Source: Saccharofermentans sp.
GTDB taxonomy: Bacteria; Bacillota; Clostridia; Saccharofermentanales; Saccharofermentanaceae
Direction: 5' to 3'
Assembly (NCBI GenBank): GCA_024683485.1
Contig: JAIKYD010000021.1
Span: 1-64,000, forward strand
DNA: 64,000 nt
Shown here: positions 34,413-43,380 of the stretch, piece by piece
Layout of the letters: each line of letters starts with the position of its first letter
How positions within the stretch are numbered: position 1 is the stretch's first letter
Made by a program: the position numbers and the translations under genes
The notes under the pieces: model-generated
The model's input: the letters and a program-made list of their open reading frames with translations, nothing else
Told to the model about the DNA's origin: nothing
Database searches by the model: none

Positions 34413-35147
34413 ATGATTGAAGCAAAATCCTTGACCATGATCTACGGAAACGGTCATAAGGCGACAGATGATATCTCGTTTAATATCAAGGCAGGTGAGA
34501 TCGTAGGCTTTGCCGGTCCCAATGGTGCAGGGAAGACCACAGTCATCAAGATGCTTACTGGTATTCTTAAGCCAACTTCCGGAACGGCAGTTATTAATGG
34601 GTTTGATATAGATAAAGAACCGATAAAAGCCAAGAAGTCTTTTGCGTATATTGCCGATAATCCTGATGTTCTGATCCAGCTGACTGGTCTTGAATTCCTG
34701 AATTTCATTGCGGATATGTATGAGATATCAGAGAGTATCAGGAAAGATAAGATCGGCAAATTGTCGGAACGTTTTGGGATGAGTGATGTCCTGAATACAC
34801 AGATGCGCGAATACTCACACGGCATGAGACAGAAACTTATGGTCATTTCCGCACTTATACATGACCCGCCTGCGTGGATCCTGGATGAGCCTATGACCGG
34901 ACTGGATCCTTCTGCTGCTTATGAGCTTAAGCAGATGATGCGTGAGCATGCGGAAGCAGGAAATGCTGTTCTTTTCTCAACTCATGTGCTTGAAGTCGCT
35001 GAGCAGTTATGTAACAGGATACTGATAATCAACAACGGAAAGATAATAAGGGAAGGAACGCTTGATTATCTGAGACTTGACAATCCCGGTATGTCACTAG
35101 AAGAGATCTTTGTTAAACTGACCGGGAAACATGATACAGGTATTTGA
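34413..35147 (+). CDS. ABC transporter ATP-binding protein
   Basis: A 244-residue ABC ATPase with Walker A GPNGAGKT (35-42), signature YSHGMRQKL, Walker B WILDEPMTGLDP and the H-loop STHVLEVAEQL. This layout is that of ABC-2 type exporters. GGGAGGTGAG precedes the ATG. The permease gene begins 2 bases after its stop, so the pair forms a complete half-transporter set. Whether it exports the RiPP made 1.3 kb away is open: it lacks a C39 peptidase domain and is not in the same operon. Confidence 0.92.
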   Translation: MIEAKSLTMIYGNGHKATDDISFNIKAGEIVGFAGPNGAGKTTVIKMLTGILKPTSGTAVINGFDIDKEPIKAKKSFAYIADNPDVLIQLTGLEFLNFIADMYEISESIRKDKIGKLSERFGMSDVLNTQMREYSHGMRQKLMVISALIHDPPAWILDEPMTGLDPSAAYELKQMMREHAEAGNAVLFSTHVLEVAEQLCNRILIINNGKIIREGTLDYLRLDNPGMSLEEIFVKLTGKHDTGI

Positions 35148-35149
35148 TC

Positions 35150-36820
35150 ATGAACAAGACCAGGAGCTTATATAAAGCTTTCAGCTCGAATCTTGAGATG
35201 CCCAAACCGGACGGAGAGAAGAAGGTCCGGATATATAACAGGTTCGGTATGATCGCTTTTATCGGAATAATGCTTCCGGTGTCTTTTGTTGTTGGTTATA
35301 TCACTTATGTTCTTACGGATCTGTTATATCTTTTCGACGGTAATTCTTATGGACTTCTTTCAGAACTTCATCTGATATCCGCATTTGCAATGATCTTCGG
35401 GATGCCTCTGATGTTCAGCGTGCTGTTCTTCTCTTCGGATCTTCAGTTCCTTGCTGCGCTGCCGGTCTCGTCCATAACTCTTTATTCGGCAAGATTCTGG
35501 CATACATTCAAGGCTGAGAACGTGATGACATCCAATGTTCTGGTAGCTGTATATATTGGTTATTTTGTATCAGTTGCGAAAAACAGCAGTCTTGGCAATG
35601 CTCTTCATCCAATATCGCTTCTGGCTGCGGTTGCCGGATTTTTCGGTTCTCTTTTGCTCCCTTTGATATATTGCTCGATGATAGCTTTATTGTTGATGCT
35701 TGTTTTAAGACGTTTCAACCGTACCGATATATATTTTTATTCATCACTCGTTCTGTTTGCCGCCTTTGCTCTGTTGTTTATTCTCTCTTTCGGCAATTAC
35801 GGCAGTATAAGCATGGTGAATTATCTTGATTCTCTGGTTATTGGCAATAATACTTTTACTTCGATCTGTAACGTCATGTTTCCGGTGAATTATCTGACAA
35901 CGTTATCGATAAGGACTCACAGGGTGCTTCCGCTTATAGGAGCTGTTTTGATTCTTGTTTCCATGTACCTGTTATCAGTTCTTATATCTCATCAGACATA
36001 TCGAAAAGGGCTTTTCGCCGCTTTCATTGTCAGCAACAAACGTTCCATGCGTGGATCGCGTTCCGAGTATGGAAGCCGCAATATCTTTCAGGCACTTGTT
36101 GTCAAAGAAGTTAAGGTTCTTATGAGAACGATGACTTACAGGATGAATTGTGTTTATGCGAATCTCTTATGGCCTGTGGCTGCTGTTATATTTGTTCTCG
36201 AAGCCCCCAAATTTGAATTCTTCAAGATATTCTTTTATAAACTGCAAACGGGTGACAGATCAAGTCATACCGTTATGTTTGCGGTGATCATTGCAATATC
36301 TTTTATTGCTTCAGGTCTCAATTCCATTGCTTCAACGTCTTTCACCCGTGAAGGTGTCCACCTGGATATGATCAAGTATCTTCCGGCAGATCTTGATAAA
36401 CAGATCAAGGCTAAAGTGTTCACAGCGGTTCTTTTTACTTTTATCCCGGTGCTTCCGGCCGTAATCCTTGTGTCTGCCTGCTCCGGAATAGCATATATGC
36501 TGCCGTTATATGTTCCGGTGTCTTTAATCTGTATTCTGACAGCAACAATGATAGGAACAGTTATGGATTCAATATCTCCGTACACTGTATGGTCTGACGA
36601 GCTTTCTGCACTTCGTGGAAATCTGAACTGTTTCTTCAATCTTGCAGCTGAAATGGCTGTTGCTTTGATAACCGGTGTAATCGCGTACGGAATTTTCTTA
36701 TTGTCTGGTAGTGCAGTGATAACTGTTGTTTCAGTTACGTCAGTTTTGCTGGCGGTTTGCGTTGCATGTATCTTTATAGGAATGCCGTTTGTAAAGAAAA
36801 ATATCGAATCGCTGACTTAG
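35150..36820 (+). CDS. ABC-2-like membrane permease subunit
   Basis: A 556-residue integral membrane protein with about 12-14 hydrophobic segments, no signal peptide and a charged loop near residue 300 (KRSMRGSRSEYGSRN). It resembles the large single-chain permeases that pair with exporter-type ATPases in Firmicutes. ATG at 35150 overlaps the region of the ATPase stop (gap of 2 bases), so translation is coupled; the TTG at 35144 is less likely. The substrate is unknown. Confidence 0.83.
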   Translation: MNKTRSLYKAFSSNLEMPKPDGEKKVRIYNRFGMIAFIGIMLPVSFVVGYITYVLTDLLYLFDGNSYGLLSELHLISAFAMIFGMPLMFSVLFFSSDLQFLAALPVSSITLYSARFWHTFKAENVMTSNVLVAVYIGYFVSVAKNSSLGNALHPISLLAAVAGFFGSLLLPLIYCSMIALLLMLVLRRFNRTDIYFYSSLVLFAAFALLFILSFGNYGSISMVNYLDSLVIGNNTFTSICNVMFPVNYLTTLSIRTHRVLPLIGAVLILVSMYLLSVLISHQTYRKGLFAAFIVSNKRSMRGSRSEYGSRNIFQALVVKEVKVLMRTMTYRMNCVYANLLWPVAAVIFVLEAPKFEFFKIFFYKLQTGDRSSHTVMFAVIIAISFIASGLNSIASTSFTREGVHLDMIKYLPADLDKQIKAKVFTAVLFTFIPVLPAVILVSACSGIAYMLPLYVPVSLICILTATMIGTVMDSISPYTVWSDELSALRGNLNCFFNLAAEMAVALITGVIAYGIFLLSGSAVITVVSVTSVLLAVCVACIFIGMPFVKKNIESLT

Positions 36821-36851
36821 CTTTTCAGCGAGTGCTGCATAAGCGGTGTAA

Positions 36852-37565
36852 TTATCTTGAGACCTTCAACAACTCTTTTTTCTCGGCAGCTGTAAGATAA
36901 CGCCATTTGCCGGGCTCAAGATCACCGAGTTTAACGTTCATAAAGCGGATGCGCTTGAGTCTGACTACCTTATAGCCAAGATATTCGCACATCCTGCGGA
37001 TCTGGCGGTTCAGGCCCTGATGAAGGATTATCTTAAATGTTTTATCTCCCGCAGGTATAAGTTTGCAGGGAAGAGTAAGCTGACCCAGAACCGGAATACC
37101 TGATTCCATAGACTTAATGAAAGCTTTATCGTAAGGCCGGTTGACGGTAACAAGATATTCTTTCTCGTGACCGTGCTCAGCACGAAGAAGCTGGTTTACT
37201 ATTGAGCCGTCATTCGTAAGAAGCAGCAGACCGGAGGAGTTTTTGTCGAGACGTCCGATGGGGAAGATGCGTTCTTCAAAACCGATGTAATCAATTATGT
37301 TAGATGGGTCTCTTCTGTCGGTAGTACACGTCAGACCGAGAGGTTTGTTGAAAGCAATGTAGATCATATCGTCATCAGGGGTGACAGTCTTTCCATTGAC
37401 TTTGACAACATCACCGCTCAATATTTTCGTTCCTTGAACAGCGGTTACACCGTTGACTGTTACTTTTCCGCTCTCGATAAGAGCATCAGCTTCGCGCCTC
37501 GAGCAAAGCCCTGATGAGGCAATAAACTTGTTGAGACGTATGCCATCTGTATCAGTCCCAGACAT
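36852..37565 (-). CDS. rluF: Pseudouridine synthase, RluF/RsuA family
   Basis: A 237-residue enzyme with an N-terminal S4 RNA-binding domain (IRLNKFIASSGLCSRREADA) and a catalytic domain with Asp107 in FPIGRLDKNSSGLLLL. HQGLNRQIRRMCEYLGY and LRAEHGHEKEYLV match RluF, which modifies 23S rRNA near U2604, more closely than RsuA or RluB. Its start overlaps the histidine kinase gene by 14 bases, so it is the third gene of the minus-strand two-component operon. Confidence 0.88.
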   Translation of the reverse strand: MSGTDTDGIRLNKFIASSGLCSRREADALIESGKVTVNGVTAVQGTKILSGDVVKVNGKTVTPDDDMIYIAFNKPLGLTCTTDRRDPSNIIDYIGFEERIFPIGRLDKNSSGLLLLTNDGSIVNQLLRAEHGHEKEYLVTVNRPYDKAFIKSMESGIPVLGQLTLPCKLIPAGDKTFKIILHQGLNRQIRRMCEYLGYKVVRLKRIRFMNVKLGDLEPGKWRYLTAAEKKELLKVSR

Positions 37566-38979
37566 CAGGAACCTCAGCCTTGGTCAAAGTGAACGTGAAT
37601 GTTGAGCCTTCCTCATACTTGCTGTTGACGGTAATTGTCTCGCCCATGTATGTAAGGAGCTCTTTGGCGATGGAAAGACCAAGACCGGAACCTTTCTTTC
37701 CGCGTGCACGGTCTGCTTTGAAGAATCTGTCGAAAATATGCCCGATATCATATTCGTGAATGCCTTGTCCCGTATCGGCGACAGAAATATAAACCTTCTT
37801 CTCGGTCTCGATATAGTCCGTAAGAATAGTAATGCTTTTGCCGGCCGGAGTGTATTTCTTCGCATTGTCCAGAAGTATTACCAGGATCTGTTCAACCCGG
37901 TCTGGGTTACCCATAACTGTGGGAAGCTCACCATAATTGTTCTGTACGGAGAATTTGATCCCTGCTTCCTTCATAACCGGCTTGAATCTTAACTCTAGAT
38001 TGGAGATAAGATTATTCAGATTAAAAGGGAAAGTCTTGAAGGCAAGTGTCCTTGACTGGAGCTTTGACAATTCCAACATGTCGTCGATAAGACGCGAGAG
38101 TCGCATTGTCTCGCCTAAGATTATCTGATAGTAACGCTGTCTGTCGCTTTCTTTCTTTACCATTCCGTCTGAGAGTGGTTCGATCAGACCTCTTAAGGTC
38201 TGAAGAGGTGTACGGAGCTCGTGCGAAATGTTGGCAACATAATCCTGACGGAAACGCTCGTTCTTCTGTTCCTCAAAAATATCACGGAAGAAACCTGTGG
38301 CGCCGATGACCTTAGTGTTGTCTGTTGAATCGTATTTGGGGATTATCGTACATTGATACGCATAGTCACGGGTATCGATCTGTCTGGTCTTAGTCTCGCC
38401 GGTGGCTATACAGTCTTCGAAGTCAGACCATACATCATCAAAAGGGATAAGCTGAAGTCTTTCAGTGAACATATTGTTCTTCTCGGCACGTTCGAAGAGC
38501 TTGTGGATTGCTTTATTTGTAGTGACAGGAACGGAATCCCTGTTAACAACAACAATACCGTCTGATATTACATCGAAAATATCCTGAAGCTGGTTACGCT
38601 CTGCAGTAAGGTCGCTGATGGATTTGGAGAGTTTATCCGCGAGGAAGTTGAATGATTGACCGAGTTCTCCGATCTCGCCTTTATGGGATTCATCAGCCCT
38701 GATGTTGAAGTTGCCTTTACCGTATTCCATAGCGACTTCATTGATCTTCTGAAGAGGGAGGACCATCCGGCTGACGAAAGCATAAGCAGGTACGAGCATT
38801 ACACACGCAGCCATAAGGGTTGAAAGTAGAAGGATATTGAGATCTTTGACAATAAGATCGCTGTCAACACCAAGAGATAATCCGGCAACGAGAAACGCAA
38901 TTGTCGCAAGGATGGCGGAAGCCAGGAGTGACAATACGACAAGAGTCATTGTTCGCTTCAGGAGCGTGCTTTGAAACAT
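37552..38979 (-). CDS. Sensor histidine kinase (PhoR/WalK-like)
   Basis: A 475-residue kinase. Two membrane helices (about 10-33 and 48-70) with only a short loop between them are followed by a HAMP domain (about 70-125), a PAS domain (about 130-235), the dimerisation/phosphoacceptor domain with His253 in NISHELRTPLQ, and the ATPase domain with LLDNAKKYTPAG (N box) and GSGLGLSIA (G2 box). The near absence of an extracellular domain suggests sensing within the membrane or by the PAS domain. It begins directly after the response-regulator stop (no gap). The signal is unknown; PhoR or WalK are the nearest types. Confidence 0.93.
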   Translation of the reverse strand: MFQSTLLKRTMTLVVLSLLASAILATIAFLVAGLSLGVDSDLIVKDLNILLLSTLMAACVMLVPAYAFVSRMVLPLQKINEVAMEYGKGNFNIRADESHKGEIGELGQSFNFLADKLSKSISDLTAERNQLQDIFDVISDGIVVVNRDSVPVTTNKAIHKLFERAEKNNMFTERLQLIPFDDVWSDFEDCIATGETKTRQIDTRDYAYQCTIIPKYDSTDNTKVIGATGFFRDIFEEQKNERFRQDYVANISHELRTPLQTLRGLIEPLSDGMVKKESDRQRYYQIILGETMRLSRLIDDMLELSKLQSRTLAFKTFPFNLNNLISNLELRFKPVMKEAGIKFSVQNNYGELPTVMGNPDRVEQILVILLDNAKKYTPAGKSITILTDYIETEKKVYISVADTGQGIHEYDIGHIFDRFFKADRARGKKGSGLGLSIAKELLTYMGETITVNSKYEEGSTFTFTLTKAEVPDVWD

Positions 38980-39666
38980 TTACGAGACCTCGAATTTATA
39001 ACCGATTCCGTATATGGTCTGAATGGACCAGGGAGCATTATCATAAGTGATCTTCTGTCTGATCCTCTTGATATGAGTGTCAACTGTTCTGGAATCACCG
39101 TTGTAATCAATGCCCCATACCGATTCGAGTATCTGCTCGCGTCCGAAGACCTGACCGGGATGGGAGGCCAGGAGATACAGTATCTCAACTTCCTTGGGCG
39201 TGCAGGGGACACCTTCACCGTTGGATTTGACGGCATAATTGTTCAGATTTATCTCAAGTCCGTCAAAATTGAGGACTGAAGAAGGCTTGGGCGTATCACC
39301 GAAACGTCTGAGAACAGCCTTAACTCTGGCTATAACCTCACGGGGAGAGAAAGGCTTAACGATATAGTCATCAGCTCCAAGTTCAAGTCCGACGATCTTA
39401 TCGATCTCCTCGCCCTTGGCTGTAAGCATAATGATAGGTGTAGTCATCGTCTTCCTTAATTCTCGGCATACGTCAAGACCGCTCATCTCCGGCATCATGA
39501 CATCGAGAAGGATGAGGTCAGGCCTTGTTGCCTGGGCCATCTCAAGAGATTCCCTGCCGTCATAAGCATCAGAATGGGTGAAATTGTCGTTGTCAAGATA
39601 TAAGCCTAATGATTCGTGTACGACGGGATCGTCGTCGCAGATCAAAATGTTGGGTGCTGTTGCCAT
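38980..39666 (-). CDS. OmpR/PhoB-family response regulator
   Basis: A 228-residue regulator with a receiver domain (acidic pair Asp11-Asp12, phosphoacceptor Asp55 in LILLDVMMPEM, Thr in IIMLTA, Lys in DYIVKPFSPRE) and a C-terminal winged helix (CTPKEVEILYLL to GIGYKFEVS). ATG at 39666 has AGGGGGAT upstream on the minus strand; the longer frame is not supported. It is first in the operon with the kinase and rluF. About 160 bases separate it from the divergent lipoprotein gene, so it could regulate that gene too. Confidence 0.94.
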   Translation of the reverse strand: MATAPNILICDDDPVVHESLGLYLDNDNFTHSDAYDGRESLEMAQATRPDLILLDVMMPEMSGLDVCRELRKTMTTPIIMLTAKGEEIDKIVGLELGADDYIVKPFSPREVIARVKAVLRRFGDTPKPSSVLNFDGLEINLNNYAVKSNGEGVPCTPKEVEILYLLASHPGQVFGREQILESVWGIDYNGDSRTVDTHIKRIRQKITYDNAPWSIQTIYGIGYKFEVS

Positions 39667-39825
39667 AATAGTAATCCCCCTAGATTTCAAATTTATTATA
39701 TTATTCTTTGGCTCGAAAGTGCAATCTGAAGATGGAATATCAAATTAATTTATACGTTTTATTGAGATTTTGTGTAATTAAATATAGAATTGACTAGATA
39801 ACTTTTTAAGGGAGGGTTATTTTCT

Positions 39826-41199
39826 ATGAATAAATATATGCTTAAAAAGGCTGTTGCTGCCTTGCTGACAGGTGCAGTCCTCTTGGGATTTACGGGATGT
39901 CTTGATTTTGGCGGCAGTAAAAAAGCGGTTCTTGCGGCAGCTGAGACTTTGGCCGCAGACATGGCAGCCGTTGATGCCTCTGAGCTAATAAAGAATTCCA
40001 CGCTTGACAAGAAGAGTGATGAGGCAAAAAAACTAACAAAGTTACTGTCAAATGAAGATTCCACAGATGATGAGAAGGCTTTCTATAAAGCGGTAGAATA
40101 TACTATCGAATACGAGATTGATGCGGAGTCTGTAAATGTCAAGAAGGACGAGGCTTCCGTCAATATTGTTTTTTCTATCGCTGATTATTCCAAGGTCCTT
40201 CAGGAAGACTTTAAGAATATTAACGATCTTACTTCTGCTATAAAGAAAGCTGATACAACAGAGATCAAGTTTACTGCCGAATTTGTTAAGGAAGGCAAAG
40301 AATGGATTGCTGATAATGTTGGCTCCAAGAAGTTTAATAAACTTTATGCCTACAGAAATGAAGAGATAGATTTTTCTCTGACTGCAGAAATGATCCGCGG
40401 TTTTATCGATTATTCAATGAGTTCTTTTTGGCTTACCGAGAATAATAAATATGTTGATACGGATTTTATTGAGTTTGACTATTATTTTGATTCTGCAGTT
40501 CTTGATTATGCCGACCGGGACGTAAACCTATACTATATTTTAATGAAAGATGACGAACCGCTGTATTATAGTGACAATATACTTTTCGGAGTAACAACAA
40601 ATGTAGGTTGCCGTATTGATGCTGCTACAATAGGTCTCAGTGACGGCGCTTGTTTCGAGGCTGGTTATTATTCTATTGAACTGTATTACCGTGGGGAAGA
40701 CGGAGATGAGTTGATAGATTCCAATTCTATTACTGTTGAGAAGACTGTAATTCCTACTCCGACTTCAGCTCCTGGCGGAAATACCAGCTCCACGTTTGAC
40801 GGCGAAGGTGATTATTTTGCTTTTAATGATGCCACATTCAGAAGTTATGTTCTCGGAGCTGAATGGTTTGATTATGACGGCTGTATGCTCTCTGATGATG
40901 TTTATACCACAGACGTAATCACTCTCGCTTTTTCAATTAAAGTAACTGCTGATTGTAAGATGACTTTGGATTATGGTTACTACTTTACTGACAGCGATGA
41001 TACTGATTCGATAGGGACGGCGCTTCAGGATCCTGTTTATTCCGGTACAGTTACGCCTTCATCATATTCTAACGGTTACTACTATGATATTGATTATGAT
41101 GTTGACGGTGAAGCTGAACCCGGATATTACATGTTCGTTATCTATGAGTCAGGAACCCAGAACGTGCTCATGTATGGCTTCTGTATGGTTACTGATTAA
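39826..41199 (+). CDS. Putative lipoprotein with C-terminal repeat domain (paralogue 1)
   Basis: A 457-residue lipoprotein with lipobox LGFTGC (Cys25). An N-terminal domain (about 30-170) resembles NTF2/DUF4878-type lipoprotein domains. The middle domain (about 190-300) is Tyr/Asp-rich. After a short TPTSAPGG linker comes a C-terminal domain (about 325-457) with LGAEWFDYDG, DPVYSGTV and AEPGYYMFVIYESG. The same C-terminal domain ends the next lipoprotein (LNPGWWDYDG-like, APVYQGSC, LKPGFYGLVVYGD), so the two are paralogues. It lies divergent from the two-component operon. GGGAGGG precedes the ATG. The function is unknown. Confidence 0.78.
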   Translation: MNKYMLKKAVAALLTGAVLLGFTGCLDFGGSKKAVLAAAETLAADMAAVDASELIKNSTLDKKSDEAKKLTKLLSNEDSTDDEKAFYKAVEYTIEYEIDAESVNVKKDEASVNIVFSIADYSKVLQEDFKNINDLTSAIKKADTTEIKFTAEFVKEGKEWIADNVGSKKFNKLYAYRNEEIDFSLTAEMIRGFIDYSMSSFWLTENNKYVDTDFIEFDYYFDSAVLDYADRDVNLYYILMKDDEPLYYSDNILFGVTTNVGCRIDAATIGLSDGACFEAGYYSIELYYRGEDGDELIDSNSITVEKTVIPTPTSAPGGNTSSTFDGEGDYFAFNDATFRSYVLGAEWFDYDGCMLSDDVYTTDVITLAFSIKVTADCKMTLDYGYYFTDSDDTDSIGTALQDPVYSGTVTPSSYSNGYYYDIDYDVDGEAEPGYYMFVIYESGTQNVLMYGFCMVTD

Positions 41200-41275
41200 G
41201 GGTATGCTGAGAATGGAACAAAAGGAACTGATTTGTCCGGTTCTTCCATTTTGCCCGATTTTCAGAAGGTTTGTT

Positions 41276-41284
41276 TGATATAAT
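41276..41284 (+). promoter_or_regulatory. Extended -10 promoter of the second lipoprotein gene
   Basis: TGA-TATAAT, with no clear -35. Transcription would begin near 41291, just before a GC-rich hairpin. Confidence 0.5.
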
Positions 41285-41296
41285 AGCGAAAATAAT

Positions 41297-41328
41297 AAGT
41301 GGCGCCTTCTTACCCGGGGGCGCCACTT
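41297..41328. other. GC-rich hairpin at the 5' end of the second lipoprotein mRNA
   Basis: AAGTGGCGCC (41297-41306) and GGCGCCACTT (41319-41328) form a perfect 10-bp stem with a 12-base loop. No T-run follows on the plus strand, so it is not a normal terminator for the upstream gene. It may be a 5' mRNA stabiliser; on the minus strand it would be followed by TTATTATTTT. Confidence 0.55.
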
Positions 41329-41346
41329 AACTGAAAAGGTATTGCG

Positions 41347-42702
41347 ATGAAGATAAAAAGAGAAATAACGGCAGTCCTGATCGCGGCTTCAATGATCTTT
41401 GCTTTTTGCGGATGCGGCAAAGGGAAGAAGACCGAGGCGGCTAAGAATTATTGCATCTCGTTCTGTGAAGATGTAAAGAACGGTGATGCGGACAGGCTGG
41501 CTTCATATTACGCAGATCCTTCAGTAACTGCAGAATCACTGAAGGAAATCATCAGCCCTTCTTCCTTCAACAGCGAAGAGGCTGCTTTCAGTGATACTGT
41601 TAAAGCGTCACTCCGTTATAATGTTCAGGAGCCTGTTTATGATTCCAGGACCAAATCAGCTACTGTATATGTTTCCTGGGGACAGGCAGACTACAGTTGT
41701 GAAGAGGCTTTGAATGCCGGTACTGTAACAACTTTTAAGACTTCTATGTCATCTGCTCCTGAAAAGATAATTACCACTTGTGTAACAATTGATATGAGCG
41801 GAGATATACTCTGGATCACTAATCCGGATGATATCCTTAATGAAGTATATGCTTTTAACTCTGAAGACCACGGAATCATGAAGGGCTTGCTTTCTGATTA
41901 TTATACCGGAGGTGATCTTGTCCTTGCCCCGAAAGGGACTTATTCCAATACCGATTCAATAGGCGTAAGACTTAATTTCAATAAAGATTTATTAAACAAC
42001 AGATTTGTTCCCGGTGTTATCTATACTGTGGCCAGGGATGATGAAGTTATCTATACTTCCGGTGTTGTTTATATTGGTGAGGACGGGATAAGGCTGGATC
42101 TTACATCCGATATGACAGGTAAGGAAGGTCTGAATGAGGACGGATTCCTTCTTGCAGGCAATTACACTTTTATGGTCTTCGATGAACATTCGAAAGAGAT
42201 TGCCAGATTTGATTGTGTTGTTGAGAACGTGAAGCTCGAGAAAGAGACTTTTGAATTTGAAGACCATAAAGAAGATTATTATCTGTCGAATCTTGTTTAT
42301 GAATTCAAGGACAGTGATCTGATGGGTGAAGCCTATGTCTTCAACTCCGGATGGTGGGATTATGACGGAACATCAGTCGGGAAGAGTGCTTTTGCTTCGA
42401 ATACTTCGGTAATAGGTTTCTCGCTGGCTGTAAGCACTAAAAATGAAACAGAACTGTATTACGAATATTTCTACAGTGAAGAATCTGATTTTGCGGATCT
42501 GGACGTAAATGCTCCTGTTTATCAGGGGTCATGTATTCCATCTTTATATGAAGACCAGGCCTGTTATGATCTCGATTATCCTTCCAAGGATCTTAAACCA
42601 GGATTCTATGGACTCGTAGTTTACGGAGATGCGGCTAAAAAGCATGTGGTTATGACTGCAGCATGTATTGTGGTTGAAGAGACAAGTGATGATCTAAACT
42701 GA
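41347..42702 (+). CDS. Putative lipoprotein with C-terminal repeat domain (paralogue 2)
   Basis: A 451-residue lipoprotein with lipobox FAFCGC (Cys23). The N-terminal domain has AKNYCISFCEDVKNGDADRL, a helix plus strands of the NTF2/DUF4878 style. The C-terminal domain (about 325-450, with NSGWWDYDG, APVYQGSC and GFYGLVVYG) matches the upstream lipoprotein position by position. The whole architecture is shared, so it is a tandem duplication that has diverged far. Extracellular and membrane-anchored. Its role is unknown. Confidence 0.78.
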   Translation: MKIKREITAVLIAASMIFAFCGCGKGKKTEAAKNYCISFCEDVKNGDADRLASYYADPSVTAESLKEIISPSSFNSEEAAFSDTVKASLRYNVQEPVYDSRTKSATVYVSWGQADYSCEEALNAGTVTTFKTSMSSAPEKIITTCVTIDMSGDILWITNPDDILNEVYAFNSEDHGIMKGLLSDYYTGGDLVLAPKGTYSNTDSIGVRLNFNKDLLNNRFVPGVIYTVARDDEVIYTSGVVYIGEDGIRLDLTSDMTGKEGLNEDGFLLAGNYTFMVFDEHSKEIARFDCVVENVKLEKETFEFEDHKEDYYLSNLVYEFKDSDLMGEAYVFNSGWWDYDGTSVGKSAFASNTSVIGFSLAVSTKNETELYYEYFYSEESDFADLDVNAPVYQGSCIPSLYEDQACYDLDYPSKDLKPGFYGLVVYGDAAKKHVVMTAACIVVEETSDDLN

Positions 42703-42728
42703 TGTTCTGACCGTTTATCTGATGGACT

Positions 42729-43379
42729 ATGAATGATTGTAAATCAACAAATCTGTCTAAAATTCTTGTGACGGTTCTTTTGATACTGTCATTTACTTTA
42801 TGTTCAGTATCGTGTTCGCTGTCCGGTTCGAAAGGGCGCGGAAGGATAATGAACAGCAGTCCGAGCAAACCTGAGACACAGTCTGCTGAGGTTACGGTGG
42901 TTTCTTCGGAGACTGCAGAGCCGACACCTGTTCAAACAACTGAAACGACGGAAACCACTGAGATTACCGGGACAACAGAAACCGGAGAAACCTCTGAGAC
43001 TTCCGGAACTTCAGAATCAACAACTGAGTCACGCCTGACTTATGAAGAAGTCAGAGAGGCATATATTTATTCTGTCTGGTACGATGCAGTGGATTCCAAT
43101 CCTGCAGATTATGATGAGATAGATTCGAATGACGCTTTTGCGCTTAAGGGTGTATTCTATTTTAATAAGCCGCTGACTGCGGTCTTTGAGGCAAATCTTT
43201 ATAAGGGTGATGAACTGGTAATGACTAGAGAGGTGAGACTGAGGGAAAATGTCACAGCTGAAGCTGATTTCAGCGCAGGTCTGGCAGGACTCGGCACATT
43301 TGCTCCGGGTGATTATACCGTTGAATTACTTTATGAAGGCGAAAATATTGCGGTTACTCCAAGTATGAGGGTCAGATAA
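42729..43379 (+). CDS. Putative lipoprotein with Thr/Glu-rich linker
   Basis: A 216-residue protein with an N-terminal hydrophobic segment (about 10-28) and a marginal lipobox CSVSC (Cys29). Residues 45-108 are a low-complexity spacer rich in Thr, Glu and Ser (ETTEITGTTETGETSE). The C-terminal domain (about 115-216), with YSVWYDAVDS and LGTFAPGDYTVELLYEG, resembles the middle domain of the two preceding lipoproteins (for instance their KPGFYGLVVYG-like strand). The ribosome binding site is weak. It ends one base before the methyltransferase gene. Confidence 0.7.
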   Translation: MNDCKSTNLSKILVTVLLILSFTLCSVSCSLSGSKGRGRIMNSSPSKPETQSAEVTVVSSETAEPTPVQTTETTETTEITGTTETGETSETSGTSESTTESRLTYEEVREAYIYSVWYDAVDSNPADYDEIDSNDAFALKGVFYFNKPLTAVFEANLYKGDELVMTREVRLRENVTAEADFSAGLAGLGTFAPGDYTVELLYEGENIAVTPSMRVR

Positions 43380-43380
43380 G

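Noticed and set aside
34413-36820. ABC transporter as the dedicated exporter of the RiPP
   Set aside because: It is separated by an opposite-strand gene, has its own leader and lacks a C39 peptidase domain; left as an open possibility only.
41204-41278. Short frame after the first lipoprotein gene (starts MLRMEQKELICPVLP)
   Set aside because: Under 20 useful residues, weak start signal, and overlaps the next promoter. Treated as chance.
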